Source: Actinomycetes bacterium (lineage in GTDB: Bacteria; Actinomycetota; Acidimicrobiia; Acidimicrobiales; Acidimicrobiaceae). From it: a DNA stretch of 5,743 nt. A program made the position numbers and the translations under genes. The DNA is taken from the NCBI GenBank assembly GCA_021785315.1, contig JAJYFX010000142.1, positions 1 through 5,743 on the forward strand, given 5' to 3'. Below the pieces are notes generated by a model. It worked only from the letters and a program-made list of their open reading frames with translations, was not told the origin of the DNA and ran no database searches. Shown in pieces: positions 5,520 through 5,743 of the stretch (positions are counted from its first letter, which is position 1; every line of letters starts with the position of its first letter).

Positions 5520-5528
5520 AGGTTAGCA
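5520..5528 (-). promoter_or_regulatory. Possible extended -10 promoter in front of rsmA
   Basis: The minus strand reads TGCTAACCT, fitting TGn-TAnnnT, 7 nt before the ATG of a 7-codon ORF that overlaps the rsmA start. Spacing is the same as at the integrase promoter. The hexamer TAACCT is only 3 of 6 to TATAAT. It would let rsmA-ispE be expressed apart from the upstream cell-wall gene. Confidence 0.35.
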
Positions 5529-5543
5529 ATAAAGAGCGAAAGG

Positions 5544-5743
5544 CTACCACTGCATCTTGATATTTATAACCCCTGATCCTAAGCCGGCTATCGCGGAAAA
5601 AGAAGTCTCTGAGAGGTCAAGTATCCTGCCGCCGACATACGGACCCCTGTCTTCAACTCGACAAGTCGTCGAGGCTCCGTTGGCAAGGTTCGTCACGCGC
5701 ACCAGAGTTCCGAAGGGAAGCCATGTGTTTGCGCACGTACCGG
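5544..5743 (-). CDS. C-terminal RlpA-like double-psi beta-barrel domain protein (5' end outside window)
   Basis: On the minus strand, the frame entering from the right edge encodes 65 residues before TAG at 5544-5546. The sequence has the RlpA-like double-psi beta-barrel pattern: CANTWLPFGTLVRVTNLANG, then STTCRVEDRGPYVGGRILDLS, and ends GVINIKMQW. Key features are LPFGT-V-VTN, the DRGP motif with its Asp, and the ILDLS segment. Two cysteines (in CANTW and TTCRV) probably form a disulfide, which fits an exported protein. RlpA-type domains act on peptidoglycan, some as lytic transglycosylases. The domain here is at the extreme C-terminus; whether G5, LysM or Rpf domains precede it cannot be seen. 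It is the first gene of the rsmA-ispE run, 51 bp upstream of rsmA, in the position occupied by rpfB in mycobacteria and near that of yabE in Bacillus. Confidence 0.85.
   Translation of the reverse strand, partial: GTCANTWLPFGTLVRVTNLANGASTTCRVEDRGPYVGGRILDLSETSFSAIAGLGSGVINIKMQW

Overview
The window looks like an actinobacterial chromosome segment, most likely from the class Acidimicrobiia. Four things point there. The left-edge protein is built from 42-residue repeats with the core GYWLVASDGGIF-FGDA-FYGS, which I associate with secreted proteins of that class. A 33-residue basic protein matches actinobacterial bS22. The rsmA-ispE pair is preceded by a cell-wall protein, as in the mycobacterial rpfB-ksgA-ispE cluster. 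Several start codons sit 6-7 nt behind a TAnnnT -10 box, so their mRNAs are probably leaderless. The assignment rests on reading alone; no search was run.

Left part (1-1306): the 3' end of a large repeat protein gene (+), then a MazF-type toxin and ribbon-helix-helix antitoxin pair on the minus strand. The antitoxin is transcribed first and its end overlaps the TTG start of the toxin. The stop codons of the toxin and the repeat protein overlap tail to tail.

Middle part (1307-3520): decayed accessory DNA next to a tRNA gene. It holds a small unrecognised reading frame broken by tandem TAA-TAG, then a tyrosine recombinase (integrase) gene of about 489 codons with an in-frame TAA at 3089-3091. 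The catalytic H-x-x-R, GH and nucleophilic Tyr are all still readable after that stop. The integrase appears to carry an extra copy of the core-binding domain ahead of its arm-binding domain. A complete tRNA-Gln(TTG) gene on the minus strand follows, with its 3' end facing the integrase, as expected for an attachment site.

Right part (3521-5743): housekeeping DNA. The tiny bS22 gene (+) converges on a minus-strand cluster (RlpA-like protein, then rsmA, then ispE), with a strong hairpin between the two. rsmA and ispE overlap by 4 nt (TTGA). A possible 7-codon leader peptide, with its own leaderless-type promoter, overlaps the rsmA start in the same way.

The most interesting signals are the domain-duplicated but nonsense-interrupted integrase, the doubly stopped small gene just upstream of it, the repeated TGCTAnnnT-N6/7-ATG promoter geometry, and a double-psi beta-barrel protein in the chromosomal slot that holds rpfB in mycobacteria. 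I see no CRISPR array, rRNA or complete insertion sequence. I found no clearly new multi-gene defence system.
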